From the NCBI GenBank assembly GCA_964461535.1, contig CAYWUY010000007.1:3665-67664 (forward strand): a stretch of DNA of 64,000 bases, in the 5' to 3' direction. The stretch is from Flavipsychrobacter sp964461535. GTDB taxonomy: Bacteria; Bacteroidota; Bacteroidia; Chitinophagales; Chitinophagaceae. The position numbers were made by a program, and so were the translations under genes. The notes beneath the pieces are model-generated. The model saw only the letters and a list, made by a program, of their open reading frames with translations, was not told the DNA's origin and did no database searches. Of this stretch, positions 18,322 through 27,100 are shown one piece after another. Position 1 is the first letter of the stretch. Each line of letters starts with the position of its first letter.

Positions 18322-19377
18322 ATGATAAAAAGTAATGTTATCGCCCGTTTAGGTCTTGCAGCAATGCTATTTACTGCCCCAGCAGCTATTGCCCAAGACA
18401 TTCACTTTTCGCAGTTCGATATGCAACCATTGGTTGTTAATCCTGCTTTCACCGGTATGTTTTATGGTAAAGTGCGTGCAAATGCTATCTATAGAACACA
18501 GTGGGCTAGTGTTACAGTTCCATACAAAACATATGGAGCTTCAATAGATATGCCTATTAAAAGCGAAAGCGACGGAGATTATCTTGCCGGAGGTTTGCAA
18601 GTATATAAAGACCAAGCTGGTGATGGTAATTTATCTAACTTCACTGGTATGGTTTCGTTAGCATATCACAAAACCTTTGGTGGTGACAATGGTAGCGATT
18701 ATAGCGGTTCTGACTTGGCAGTAGGTTTTCAGGCTGGCTATGCACAAAAAAGTATTGATTTATCAAAGTTATTCTTTGGCGATGAGCTACAAGGAGGAAC
18801 CTTTGTAGGTGGAACTTCTCAAGAATACTCTTTGGGTATGAATAATTCTCGTAATTATTATCTGGTTAATGCAGGTATTAGCTATGCTAAGGCAGTAAAC
18901 GAGAATTTTAATTTTGTTATTGGTCTTGCCGGTAACAATCTTAATCAGCCTAATGATGGTGTTTTGAAAAAACAAAATAGCCAAACAGGTTTAGATATGC
19001 GTTATACCGGTTTATTGGGTATGGTGTGGCACATCGGCGATCGTTTCAGTCTACGTCCTGCTGCTTTATTCCAAAGTCAGGCTTCTGCTACTGAGATTAT
19101 TGCTGGTAACGAGTTCCATTATTCATTAGCAAGCCGTTTTGGGGAGGTGCAATTTACGCCAGGTGTATTTGCTGGTGTATGGTACCGCTCTGGTGATGCT
19201 ACAATGGTTACAGCTGGTATAGATATTAAAAATTGTCGCATAAGCATGGCTTATGATTACAATGTTTCTACATTAAATAATGCTAGTAATGGTAATGGTG
19301 GTTTTGAGATTGCCTTCCGTTATATAGCTCCTTACCTAGTAGATCGCAGACGCACAATACCTTGCGCTCGCTTCTAA
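18322..19377 (+). CDS. PorP/SprF family type IX secretion outer-membrane protein
   Basis: A 351-residue outer-membrane barrel with a signal peptide ending AAIAQ (about 1-24). The mature start DIHFSQFDMQPLVVNPAFTGMF is the PorP/SprF family hallmark, and the rest is amphipathic strands. Family members either belong to the T9SS complex (PorP) or, as SprF does for SprB, serve one type B cargo protein. Its position 21 nt behind a type B CTD protein and before a terminator points to a dedicated cargo partner. Confidence 0.93.
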   Translation: MIKSNVIARLGLAAMLFTAPAAIAQDIHFSQFDMQPLVVNPAFTGMFYGKVRANAIYRTQWASVTVPYKTYGASIDMPIKSESDGDYLAGGLQVYKDQAGDGNLSNFTGMVSLAYHKTFGGDNGSDYSGSDLAVGFQAGYAQKSIDLSKLFFGDELQGGTFVGGTSQEYSLGMNNSRNYYLVNAGISYAKAVNENFNFVIGLAGNNLNQPNDGVLKKQNSQTGLDMRYTGLLGMVWHIGDRFSLRPAALFQSQASATEIIAGNEFHYSLASRFGEVQFTPGVFAGVWYRSGDATMVTAGIDIKNCRISMAYDYNVSTLNNASNGNGGFEIAFRYIAPYLVDRRRTIPCARF

Positions 19378-19395
19378 GGTGAAAATAAATATATG

Positions 19396-19436
19396 AAGAA
19401 GGGCTAAAAATTTTTTTTGAAGCCCTTCTTTTATTT
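19396..19436 (+). terminator. terminator after the PorP/SprF gene
   Basis: AAGAAGGGCT (19396-19405) pairs with AGCCCTTCTT (19421-19430), followed by TTATTT. The loop is A- then T-rich and may extend the stem. It separates the adhesin/SprF pair from the OmpA gene. Confidence 0.75.
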
Positions 19437-19481
19437 AAAACCAATTTATACTTTTATATCCATTTATCAACGCTCAAGCAC

Positions 19482-21746
19482 ATGAGAAAAAATTGGCTGA
19501 TAGTTTTTTTAGCAACATCTCTCGTTACTACTCAATATGATTCATTTGCACAAACTGGTACAAAGAGGAAAATTGAAGTAAGAAATAAGAATAATGACCC
19601 GTTGCGTGGAATGACGCTAGATAAAGAATTGACGATGGCTCAATCTTTATATAAGAGCGGTAGTTATTTTAATGCTATCGACTATTATCAGGATCTTAAA
19701 GGTGCAGATGAAAGAAATCCTTTCTATACATATATATTAGCAGAGTGCTATCGTTTCACTAGAGACTATGTGCCTTCTGCGCATTATTATGTTGAAGCAT
19801 ACCATTTGGATAAAAAAGATTACCCTCGTTCTGCTTACTATGCTGGCATGATGTTTAAGCAGCAAGGAGAATACGAGCAAGCTAAACAATGGTTCAATCA
19901 GTTTCTTGAAGACAATAAAAAAACTTCTAGTACTGCAAGCATGGCAGATGAGTTCCATCGTTTAATTACCCAAAAGGAAATGAAAGACCTTAAGAAAAAA
20001 ATTAAGGTTGAAATTGAAGGTTGTGATATGGCTATGGCTTCAATGAAGTCGCCTCAGCCGGTAACTATTTTCAATTGCGGTCCTAACGTTAACTCTGCTT
20101 ATACCGAGCTTTCTCCATATCCACTAGGTGATACTGCTTTATTGTTCTCTACCGTTAACTACAATAGTAGTTATGTTACTTCAAGACCATATAGAAAAAA
20201 TACACCTATAGTAGGTTCTAAAGAAACTGAGAATAAAGACAATTTCCCTAAAGAGCACTTCATGGTAGCTCAAAAACAGAAAGGTTATGTTGATTCTTTC
20301 CAGTGGCCTTTACCATTCTATGATGGTAACTTTAATGGTGGTGATTTCCAAGTAGGTAATGGTTGTTACAGCCCAGGTGGAGATCGCTTTTACTTTACTA
20401 GATGTAGAGATGAGCATGATTCTTTAGCAACATTCAGATGTGCTATATTCTATTCTGATTTTGGTGCTATGGGATGGCAGACTCCTCAGTCTATTCCTGC
20501 TATTAATGAGGAAGGTTCTTCAAGTACTATGCCTTTCGTTGCTAAAGTGGGTAAAAAAGAGGTTTTATATTTCGCTTCAGACCGTAAACTACAAAGTCGT
20601 GGTGGATACGATATTTGGTATTCTATCATTGATCCTCGTAACAAAACTTTCCGCCGTCCACAAAACTGCGGTAAGCAAGTAAATACTATGAATGATGAGG
20701 TTACTCCTTATTATGATACTCGTCTTAATAAGTTATACTTCGCATCAAGTGGTAAAAAATCTTTCGGTGGCTTCGATATCTATTCTGCTGATGGTGGACC
20801 TTCTCGTTACACTAACGTACAGAACTTAGGTTATCCTATTAATACTTCTGCTGATGAGTTTTACTATATCAAAGATCCTATTGGTAAAAATGATCGTGAT
20901 GGATATTTGGTATCTAACCGTATAGGTAGTATAGCTTTGAAAAATCCTACATGTTGTAATGATATCTGGAGAATTCAAAATGAGCCTCGTTTGGTTGTAA
21001 TGGGTAAAGTTATCAACAGAAAAAATAATGAGGTAATGTCTCAGTCTGTGGTTAAAATGGTTGATCAGAAGTCTGAAATGAATACTTATAACTCAGAAGA
21101 TGGTCAGTTCTTATTCCAAATGAGCCGCAACCACTCTTACATTATCACTGCAGACAAACCTGGTTATACTTCTACTCGTGCTAGCGTTACTACAATGTCT
21201 GTAAAACGTTCAGATCCGGATGATACTATTAACGTAACTATTTATTTAGATACTATTAAACGTAGTTTCTCTGTTAGCAACATTTACTACGATTACGATC
21301 AAGCTAACTTGAAACCAGAGTCTGTTGCTTCTTTAGATACGTTGTTAAACTTTATGAAGGATAACCCTTCAATTTCTGTAGAAATATATTCTTACACAGA
21401 TGGTAAAGGTAAAGAGCAGTATAACTTGCCACTTTCTCAACGTCGTGCACAAGCTGTTCTTGACTATTTAGAGAAAAACGGAATTGAAAGAACAAGAATG
21501 GTTGCAAAAGGCTTTGGTGATAGAAATAAAGTAGGTCTTGAAACTACTGCAGATGGTAAAGATAATCCTGATGGTCGTCAATTGAATCGTCGTACTGAAT
21601 TTAGAATTATTGATGATTCCAAAACACGTCGCGTAATCTTTAACAGTGCTCTGCCTGGTTCTATGGATCAGCAAGAGCGTAACTTAAGATTGCCTGAAGA
21701 AGCAGAAGATGCTCCTGCAGCAGGTGCTACCAAGGAAGAAGAATAA
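19482..21746 (+). CDS. PorE-like TPR / PD40 / OmpA-domain envelope protein
   Basis: A 754-residue periplasmic or outer-membrane-attached protein. A signal peptide (about 1-24, ending SFAQ) is followed by a TPR region (about 45-170), PD40 propeller blades (about 220-500, for example YFASDRKLQSRGGYDIW and YFASSGKKSFGGFDIY), a carboxypeptidase-regulatory-like domain (about 510-590) and a C-terminal OmpA domain (about 600-720; IYYDYDQANLKPES, YTDGKGKEQYNLPLSQRRA) that should bind peptidoglycan. This is the domain order of the T9SS component PorE. With the preceding type B CTD and PorP/SprF genes it forms a recurring trio in Bacteroidota. A short acidic, alanine-rich tail ends the protein. Confidence 0.9.
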   Translation: MRKNWLIVFLATSLVTTQYDSFAQTGTKRKIEVRNKNNDPLRGMTLDKELTMAQSLYKSGSYFNAIDYYQDLKGADERNPFYTYILAECYRFTRDYVPSAHYYVEAYHLDKKDYPRSAYYAGMMFKQQGEYEQAKQWFNQFLEDNKKTSSTASMADEFHRLITQKEMKDLKKKIKVEIEGCDMAMASMKSPQPVTIFNCGPNVNSAYTELSPYPLGDTALLFSTVNYNSSYVTSRPYRKNTPIVGSKETENKDNFPKEHFMVAQKQKGYVDSFQWPLPFYDGNFNGGDFQVGNGCYSPGGDRFYFTRCRDEHDSLATFRCAIFYSDFGAMGWQTPQSIPAINEEGSSSTMPFVAKVGKKEVLYFASDRKLQSRGGYDIWYSIIDPRNKTFRRPQNCGKQVNTMNDEVTPYYDTRLNKLYFASSGKKSFGGFDIYSADGGPSRYTNVQNLGYPINTSADEFYYIKDPIGKNDRDGYLVSNRIGSIALKNPTCCNDIWRIQNEPRLVVMGKVINRKNNEVMSQSVVKMVDQKSEMNTYNSEDGQFLFQMSRNHSYIITADKPGYTSTRASVTTMSVKRSDPDDTINVTIYLDTIKRSFSVSNIYYDYDQANLKPESVASLDTLLNFMKDNPSISVEIYSYTDGKGKEQYNLPLSQRRAQAVLDYLEKNGIERTRMVAKGFGDRNKVGLETTADGKDNPDGRQLNRRTEFRIIDDSKTRRVIFNSALPGSMDQQERNLRLPEEAEDAPAAGATKEEE

Positions 21747-21764
21747 TTAAATATTTTTCATACT

Positions 21765-21798
21765 AAAAAAGCGATTGAGTCATCTCAATCGCTTTTTT
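21765..21798. terminator. bidirectional terminator between the OmpA gene and mocR
   Basis: AAAAAAGCGATTGAG (21765-21779) and CTCAATCGCTTTTTT (21784-21798) form a perfect 15-bp stem with a TCAT loop; A- and T-tracts allow use from both strands. Confidence 0.92.
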
Positions 21799-21802
21799 AT
21801 TT

Positions 21803-23242
21803 TTACATCATTTGTTTAGTTAGCCGTCCTAAGGTTTTTAGTGCGTGTTCTACTTGATGGGTCCACTGCATACCATAGCTAAGTCGTAGACAGTTTTGAT
21901 ATTTATCTTGTAATGTAAACATACTTCCAGGTGCAAAACTTATTTTATGTTCCATAGCTTCTTGGTATAGCTTATAACTATCAATGTGCTTAGGCAATTC
22001 CAGCCATTGTATAAAGCCTCCTTTTGGGGTACTTAGTTTTACTTCTGACGGGAAATGTTCACCTATTGCTCGAGTGAATTGTAGGCTATTGGAGTGCAGT
22101 ACTTGTCTTAACTTTCTTAAGTGATGTTCATATCTGCCATTAGCTAAAAAATTACCTATAGCGGCTTGCTGTGCTGTTGCAGAGGTGATGCTATGATAAA
22201 GCTTTAAGCGCATTATTTTATTTAAATATTTTCCCGGGGCTGTCCATCCTACACGGTATCCGGGCGCTAATGTTTTTGATACGGAAGAACACCATAAAAC
22301 ATTACCTTCTTCGTCAAAAGCTTTACAGGGTTTGGGGCGGCTTGTGCCAAAGTAAACATCTCCATAAAGATCATCTTCAATGAGAGGAATGCCATGATAA
22401 GCTAATAGTTTTACCAAGCTTATTTTCTGTTCATCTGGCATACAATAGCCCAATGGGTTACTGAAGTTGGTAACAAAAAAGCAGGCCTTTATTTTGTGCC
22501 TTTCTATTGCTTTTTTTACATCGTCCGGGTCCACACCATTGTCGGGGTCTGTAGGTAATTCCAGTATATTTAGCCCAATACTTTTAGCAAATCTCAACAT
22601 TCCAAAGTATACCGGGCTTTCTACAGCAATGGTATCTCCCGGCTGTGTTATTGCTAGTAAACAGTAAGATATAGCATTCATACAGCCCGATGTAGTTACT
22701 AAATCTTCAGCCTGTAAATTCCCATCCCATGTTCTGGCCCATTGTGCTACTTGCCTACGTAGTAGGTCATTACCGGCAATCTGTTCATAGCTAGTGCCGT
22801 TGGCAGGTAACGATTGTAGTGCCTGTATCATAGCCTTATTAAGGCTAGCTAATGGAAGTATTTCGGGTGCAGGTACACTTAACGAAAAACGCATAATGCC
22901 GGGTTTGCTAAACTCGTCATATACTTCGCTTATGATAGACTCCACATCTTTAGTTTCCACAATAAGTAGTGGGTCGCTTTTAGATATTTTCTTGGGAAAT
23001 TTTGAAGGATTAAACCTCACAAAATATCCTGACTGTGGCCTTGATTCTATTAGTCCCTTAGCTTCTAAGTGGTAGTATGCTTGAAGTATAGTGCTGACAC
23101 TACACTTTTTTAGTTGACTGAGTATACGAACAGAAGGGAGTTTATCGCCTATTCTCAAGGTTTCATCTAGTATTTGTTGTTGTATACTGTCTGCTAGCTG
23201 TAAGTATAAATGTTCATTTTTAGTGCTACCTGTATTTTTCAT
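21803..23242 (-). CDS. MocR-type GntR regulator with aminotransferase-like domain
   Basis: A 479-residue transcription regulator. The N-terminal winged helix (about 10-75; LADSIQQQILDETLRIGDKLPSVRILS, then GLIESRPQSGYFVRF) is joined by a linker to a fold-type I aminotransferase domain (about 110-475) with PLP lysine Lys323 in SSVSKTLAPGYRVGW. Such proteins sense amino-acid or PLP-related ligands and usually control a neighbouring divergent gene. Here an EamA exporter starts 87 bp away on the other strand, followed by a branched-chain aminotransferase. A 21-bp dyad overlaps this gene's start codon, so autoregulation is plausible. The ligand is unknown. Confidence 0.93.
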   Translation of the reverse strand: MKNTGSTKNEHLYLQLADSIQQQILDETLRIGDKLPSVRILSQLKKCSVSTILQAYYHLEAKGLIESRPQSGYFVRFNPSKFPKKISKSDPLLIVETKDVESIISEVYDEFSKPGIMRFSLSVPAPEILPLASLNKAMIQALQSLPANGTSYEQIAGNDLLRRQVAQWARTWDGNLQAEDLVTTSGCMNAISYCLLAITQPGDTIAVESPVYFGMLRFAKSIGLNILELPTDPDNGVDPDDVKKAIERHKIKACFFVTNFSNPLGYCMPDEQKISLVKLLAYHGIPLIEDDLYGDVYFGTSRPKPCKAFDEEGNVLWCSSVSKTLAPGYRVGWTAPGKYLNKIMRLKLYHSITSATAQQAAIGNFLANGRYEHHLRKLRQVLHSNSLQFTRAIGEHFPSEVKLSTPKGGFIQWLELPKHIDSYKLYQEAMEHKISFAPGSMFTLQDKYQNCLRLSYGMQWTHQVEHALKTLGRLTKQMM

Positions 23243-23262
23243 AACTCTAACTGTTATGGTTA
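23242..23262. promoter_or_regulatory. 21-bp dyad, candidate MocR operator
   Basis: TAACTCTAACTGTTATGGTTA is symmetric about the central T: outer TAAC/GTTA and inner TAAC/GTTA arms match, with 8 of 10 positions per half paired. It overlaps the first base of the mocR ATG and lies 68-88 bp before eamA. Position and symmetry suit a dimeric regulator site; binding is inferred. Confidence 0.5.
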
Positions 23263-23285
23263 AAATTATGAAAATTGTATCTGTT

Positions 23286-23318
23286 TTGTTTCTTTTTTAT
23301 GTCTCAACTTTGTGTTGA
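23286..23318 (+). promoter_or_regulatory. candidate eamA promoter with overlapping small dyad
   Basis: TTG (23286-23288), 16 nt, then CAACTTTG (23305-23312), one mismatch from TAnnTTTG, 17 nt before the eamA ATG. The -7 box lies inside the inverted repeat TCAAC-N5-GTTGA (23304-23318), which could be a second regulator site. Confidence 0.4.
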
Positions 23319-23329
23319 AATTATAATCT

Positions 23330-24280
23330 ATGTCAGTTACTACTAAAGCCTATCTAGCCTTAATATTTATTTGTATTGTTTGGGGAACTACCTATTTAGC
23401 ACTAAGAGTAGGGGTTATGTATTATCCTCCATTTTTGTTTGCCGGAGTTCGTCAAGTGGTTTCCGGTGTCATTCTAGCTGCTGCAGCATTACTAATTAAC
23501 AAGAAAAAAGACTTTAGCAGAGCCAATATTTTAAAACAAATGCTTGTCGGCTTTTTAATGTTGACATTAGGTAATGGTTGTGTTACCTGGGGAGAAAAAA
23601 CTGTTGAGAGTGGGGTGGCGGCTTTAATATGCTCATTGATGCCAATGGTAGCTGTGATGATAAATTTAGGAATGAATAAAACCGAAAAGCTAAACTGGAC
23701 AATTGCTCTAGGTTTGTTCTTAGGCTTATTGGGAGTTGGCTTAATTTTTAGGCAAAGTGTAGAGGCATTATCCAATCCTCAGTATTTATTAGGGATACTG
23801 GCATTATTGGTAGCTACTTCTTCTTGGGCTTTGGGTAGTATTATCAATAAGAAAAATGTGAATCCTGTAAATCCAATACTTAATTCGGGTATGCAATTAT
23901 TTTTTGGTGGTCTTTTTATGCTTTTAATAAGTCCGGTAGTTGACAACCCACTTCCCGATAATTTATGGCAAAAACAAGGAGTCTATGCTTTAATATATCT
24001 TATCATTTTTGGCTCTGTATTGGCATATGCTGCCTATATGTTTATTCTTAGTAAACTACCTGTGGGCGTGGCAACAATCTATGCATATGTCAATCCTTTG
24101 GTTGCGGTGGTGCTAGGCTATTTTTTAATGTCAGAGCCATTAAATGCATACACTGCCCTTGCTTTTATATCAATAGCTACGGGCGTTTATGTAGTCAATA
24201 AAGGATACCAAAAGCTAAATAAAAAACAAGTAATTAAACAAAATGCAGTGAGCGAAGAGATGGCTACTGCAACAACATAA
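23330..24280 (+). CDS. EamA/DMT superfamily transporter
   Basis: A 316-residue inner-membrane permease with ten hydrophobic segments in two EamA repeats (about 8-135 and 155-290). The opening IFICIVWGTTYLALRVGVMYYPPFL is typical of RhaT/YdcZ-like drug/metabolite exporters, and each repeat ends in the usual conserved helix. Several family members export amino acids or their analogues. Its divergent pairing with a MocR regulator and the branched-chain aminotransferase 19 nt downstream suggest amino-acid efflux, which is inference. The C-terminal tail is cytosolic and polar. Confidence 0.93.
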   Translation: MSVTTKAYLALIFICIVWGTTYLALRVGVMYYPPFLFAGVRQVVSGVILAAAALLINKKKDFSRANILKQMLVGFLMLTLGNGCVTWGEKTVESGVAALICSLMPMVAVMINLGMNKTEKLNWTIALGLFLGLLGVGLIFRQSVEALSNPQYLLGILALLVATSSWALGSIINKKNVNPVNPILNSGMQLFFGGLFMLLISPVVDNPLPDNLWQKQGVYALIYLIIFGSVLAYAAYMFILSKLPVGVATIYAYVNPLVAVVLGYFLMSEPLNAYTALAFISIATGVYVVNKGYQKLNKKQVIKQNAVSEEMATATT

Positions 24281-24299
24281 ACAGCTAAAAATTTATTTT

Positions 24300-25349
24300 A
24301 TGGAATACAACATCCTGGTTTCAGAGCAAGCTGAAAGAAAAGTTACAGACACAAAATCGTTACCATTTGGTAAGGTGCCTACTGAGCATATGTTTATTGC
24401 AGAGTATAAAGATGGCAGTTGGCATAATGCTAAAATAGTACCTTTTTCAAATTTAACTATGAGTCCGTTTGCACTTTGCTTACATTATGGTCAAACAGTT
24501 TTTGAGGGAATGAAGGCATTTAGAATGGATGACGGTAAAGTGAATATCTTTAGGATGGATAAACACTATGATCGTTTTTGTAAGTCGCTAAGTAGAATGT
24601 GTATGCCTCATGTTCCAAAAGCATTATTTATGGAAGCAATGCATCAATTGATACAGTTAGATAGCGAATGGGTTCCCAATGATGCTGATGGTAGCTTGTA
24701 TATAAGACCATTTATGATAGCATCTGAGGATAGAATAGGTGTAAAAGTATCAGACGAATATTTGTTCATGATAGTGTGTTCTCCGGCCTACCAATATTAT
24801 GCCAAGCCACTTAGCTTGAAGGTAGAGACTGAATACGTAAGAGCTGCAGAAGGGGGCACCGGTGCCGCTAAATGTGGAGGAAACTATGGGGCTGCTTTTT
24901 ATCCTACAGAATTAGCTAAACAACAAGGTTACGATCAAGTATTGTGGACTGATGCTAAGCATCATGAATATATAGAAGAGTCAGGAACAATGAATGCAAT
25001 GTTTGTAATAGACAATACACTTATTACACCAATGCTGTCTGGTTCTATATTAGATGGGGTAACAAGAGATTCTATGCTTACACTGGCCAAGGATAAGGGT
25101 ATACGTATAGAAGAAAGAAGAGTAAGTGTGGCAGAGCTAAAATCAGCATTAGAAAGTGGAGCTCAGGTACAAGCTTTTGGTGCAGGTACTGCAGCTGTAA
25201 TAGCGCCTATTGAGAAAATAACTATTGACGATAAAATGTATCATTGTTATTTAGGTGAAGATGCATTGATGTATCAGTTAAGAGATGAGTTATTGAACAT
25301 TAGAAAAGGTAAGCAAGCGGATATTCATAACTGGAACTACATTATTTAG
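24300..25349 (+). CDS. ilvE: branched-chain amino acid aminotransferase
   Basis: Fold-type IV PLP enzyme that interconverts leucine, isoleucine and valine with their 2-keto acids. The 349-residue product is of the longer, eukaryote-like BCAT type. PLP lysine is Lys191 in GAAKCGGNYGAAF, followed by the class signature YDQVLWTDAKHHEYIEESGTMN. It lies 19 nt after eamA and 4 nt before a GNAT gene, so it is part of the operon facing mocR. That suggests the regulated process involves branched-chain amino acids. Confidence 0.95.
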   Translation: MEYNILVSEQAERKVTDTKSLPFGKVPTEHMFIAEYKDGSWHNAKIVPFSNLTMSPFALCLHYGQTVFEGMKAFRMDDGKVNIFRMDKHYDRFCKSLSRMCMPHVPKALFMEAMHQLIQLDSEWVPNDADGSLYIRPFMIASEDRIGVKVSDEYLFMIVCSPAYQYYAKPLSLKVETEYVRAAEGGTGAAKCGGNYGAAFYPTELAKQQGYDQVLWTDAKHHEYIEESGTMNAMFVIDNTLITPMLSGSILDGVTRDSMLTLAKDKGIRIEERRVSVAELKSALESGAQVQAFGAGTAAVIAPIEKITIDDKMYHCYLGEDALMYQLRDELLNIRKGKQADIHNWNYII

Positions 25350-25353
25350 TACT

Positions 25354-25803
25354 ATGCACATACCTGTTATTAATAGTAACTATCTCGACTTTACTATAAC
25401 TAGTGATAAAAGTTTGATGCACCCACAGCAGATACATCAGTGGTTATCTACGCAGTCGTATTGGTGTAAAAATATTCCTTATGAAGTATTTAAAACATCA
25501 TTCGATAACTCATTTACTATTGGCTGTTTATTAGGAAACAAGCAGCTAGGCTATGCCAGGTTCGTAACTGACTATTCTACTTTTGCTTATCTGGCAGATG
25601 TATATGTTGTTGATGAGGTAAGAGGAATGGGCATTAGTAAAGCCATGATGAGCATTCTTTTAGAGCAAGATTGGGTGAAAAAACTGAGGCGTATTATGCT
25701 GGCTACAAAGGATGCTCATGGTTTGTATAGTCAGTATGGTTTTAGTGCTTTAGCTACACCTGAAAAAATCATGGAGATAGTAAGACCTAATATTTATGAG
25801 TAA
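25354..25803 (+). CDS. GNAT family N-acetyltransferase
   Basis: A 149-residue acetyl-CoA-dependent acyltransferase. The core is visible as the strand FAYLADVYVVDEVRGMGISKAMM, where the acetyl-CoA loop motif (R/Q)xxGxG/A reads RGMGIS, and a C-terminal YSQYGF motif is typical of small-molecule or protein acetylases. The substrate is unknown. It starts 4 nt behind ilvE, so it is co-transcribed. Confidence 0.88.
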   Translation: MHIPVINSNYLDFTITSDKSLMHPQQIHQWLSTQSYWCKNIPYEVFKTSFDNSFTIGCLLGNKQLGYARFVTDYSTFAYLADVYVVDEVRGMGISKAMMSILLEQDWVKKLRRIMLATKDAHGLYSQYGFSALATPEKIMEIVRPNIYE

Positions 25804-25825
25804 CAACTAATAAAAAACTATTGAA

Positions 25826-26377
25826 ATGAAATACATAGAAAGTACAGTTAAGCTATTTAAAATGTATCAGCAGCTAGGTGAGAAGGCTATGTCTCAGATG
25901 ACTGATGAACAACTATTTTGGGCTCCTGATACTGAGAGTAATAGTGTAGCTGTAATAGTAAAGCATCTTTGGGGTAATATGCTTAGCAGGTGGACTGATT
26001 TTTTAACCACTGATGGAGAAAAAGCCACAAGGAATAGAGATGCAGAATTTGAAACAGATGTGTTAAAACGAGAAGAGTTATTGTCGCTTTGGGCCGATGG
26101 ATGGAATTGTTTGTACACCGCACTAAATTCTGTTACTGACAACGATCTAGATCACATTGTATACATAAGAAATGAGGGGCATACTGTAACAGATGCTATC
26201 AATAGACAAATAGCGCACTATGCATCTCACGTAGGACAAATAGTATACATTGCTAAAATGTGCGCAGGTAGCAGCTGGGTTTCTTTATCTATACCTAGAG
26301 GTAAATCGGATGCGTTTAATGCAGAAAAATTTTCTAAGGATAAAGAACAAAAACATTTTACCGATGGCATGAAATAG
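25826..26377 (+). CDS. DinB-superfamily protein (DUF1572)
   Basis: A 183-residue four-helix-bundle protein of the DinB/YfiT metal-binding superfamily, DUF1572 branch. Metal-ligand histidines are visible in VIVKHLWGNMLSRW and in the HYASHVGQI helix, where HxxxH is characteristic. Some relatives are thiol-dependent transferases, for example in bacillithiol metabolism, which would suit a ytxJ-bearing genome; no such role is shown here. It follows the GNAT gene by 22 nt and is closed by a terminator. Confidence 0.85.
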   Translation: MKYIESTVKLFKMYQQLGEKAMSQMTDEQLFWAPDTESNSVAVIVKHLWGNMLSRWTDFLTTDGEKATRNRDAEFETDVLKREELLSLWADGWNCLYTALNSVTDNDLDHIVYIRNEGHTVTDAINRQIAHYASHVGQIVYIAKMCAGSSWVSLSIPRGKSDAFNAEKFSKDKEQKHFTDGMK

Positions 26378-26405
26378 AAAGCATAAATAATAGTATAGAA
26401 CAGCG

Positions 26406-26448
26406 CTGCGGATATGTAACATTTGTTACTGTCCGCAGTTTTATTTTA
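26406..26448 (+). terminator. terminator after the DinB-like gene
   Basis: CTGCGGA (26406-26412) pairs with TCCGCAG (26432-26438), with an inner GTAAC/GTTAC helix (26416-26420, 26425-26429), followed by TTTTATTTTATT. It ends the eamA-ilvE-GNAT-DinB operon. Confidence 0.8.
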
Positions 26449-26481
26449 TTTGAATTTTGAACTACTAAAACACAGTTACTA

Positions 26482-27081
26482 ATGTCAGATTTTTGGAACG
26501 CACGTTTTAAGGATGCAGAATACTATTACGGAGTAGAGCCTAATGAATTTTATAAGTCAGTTATAGATGCAATGCCAGTTGGTAAGCTGTGGGTGCCAGG
26601 TGCCGGAGAGGGTAGAGATGCTGTATATGCTGCCACCATAGGTTGGGAGTCTTACGCATTTGATGCTAGTGAAATGGGTATGGAAAAGGCAATGCAGCTA
26701 GCACAATCTAAAAATGTTAGCATTAATTATGCGTGTATGGATGCAGCAGATGTTGATGCTTCTCCCAATACTTTCAGTGCTATTGCAATGATATATTTCC
26801 ACTTGCCTATGCCGTTAAGACGCATATTTCACAGTAAGTGTGTCGCTGCTTTAAAGCCTGGAGGCATTATTATAATAGAGGCCTTTCATCCATTACAGTT
26901 AAAAAATACTTCCGGTGGGCCTAAGGATATAGGCTTACTATATACACTAGAAGATTTAAAACAAGACTTTACAGACTTGGATATTGTAATAGCCAAGCAA
27001 GAACAAATTCACCTAAATGAGGGGAAGCACCATGTCGGATTGGCTGACGTAGTTAGGTGTGTTTTTAAAAAGAAACTATAA
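26482..27081 (+). CDS. class I SAM-dependent methyltransferase (TPMT/TehB-like)
   Basis: A 199-residue cytosolic methyltransferase. Opening DFWNARFKDAEYYYGVEPNEF is typical of the TehB/thiopurine-methyltransferase-like group; SAM motif I reads VPGAGEGRDAVYAATIG (about 37-53), and later blocks include YFHLPMPLRR and LKPGGIIIIEAFHP. Relatives act on small thiols or on selenium and tellurium compounds. The next gene, 19 nt downstream, is a sulfur-metabolism hydrolase, which fits a thiol substrate, although this is inference. Confidence 0.88.
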   Translation: MSDFWNARFKDAEYYYGVEPNEFYKSVIDAMPVGKLWVPGAGEGRDAVYAATIGWESYAFDASEMGMEKAMQLAQSKNVSINYACMDAADVDASPNTFSAIAMIYFHLPMPLRRIFHSKCVAALKPGGIIIIEAFHPLQLKNTSGGPKDIGLLYTLEDLKQDFTDLDIVIAKQEQIHLNEGKHHVGLADVVRCVFKKKL

Positions 27082-27100
27082 TGATTTTAAAATAATTACA

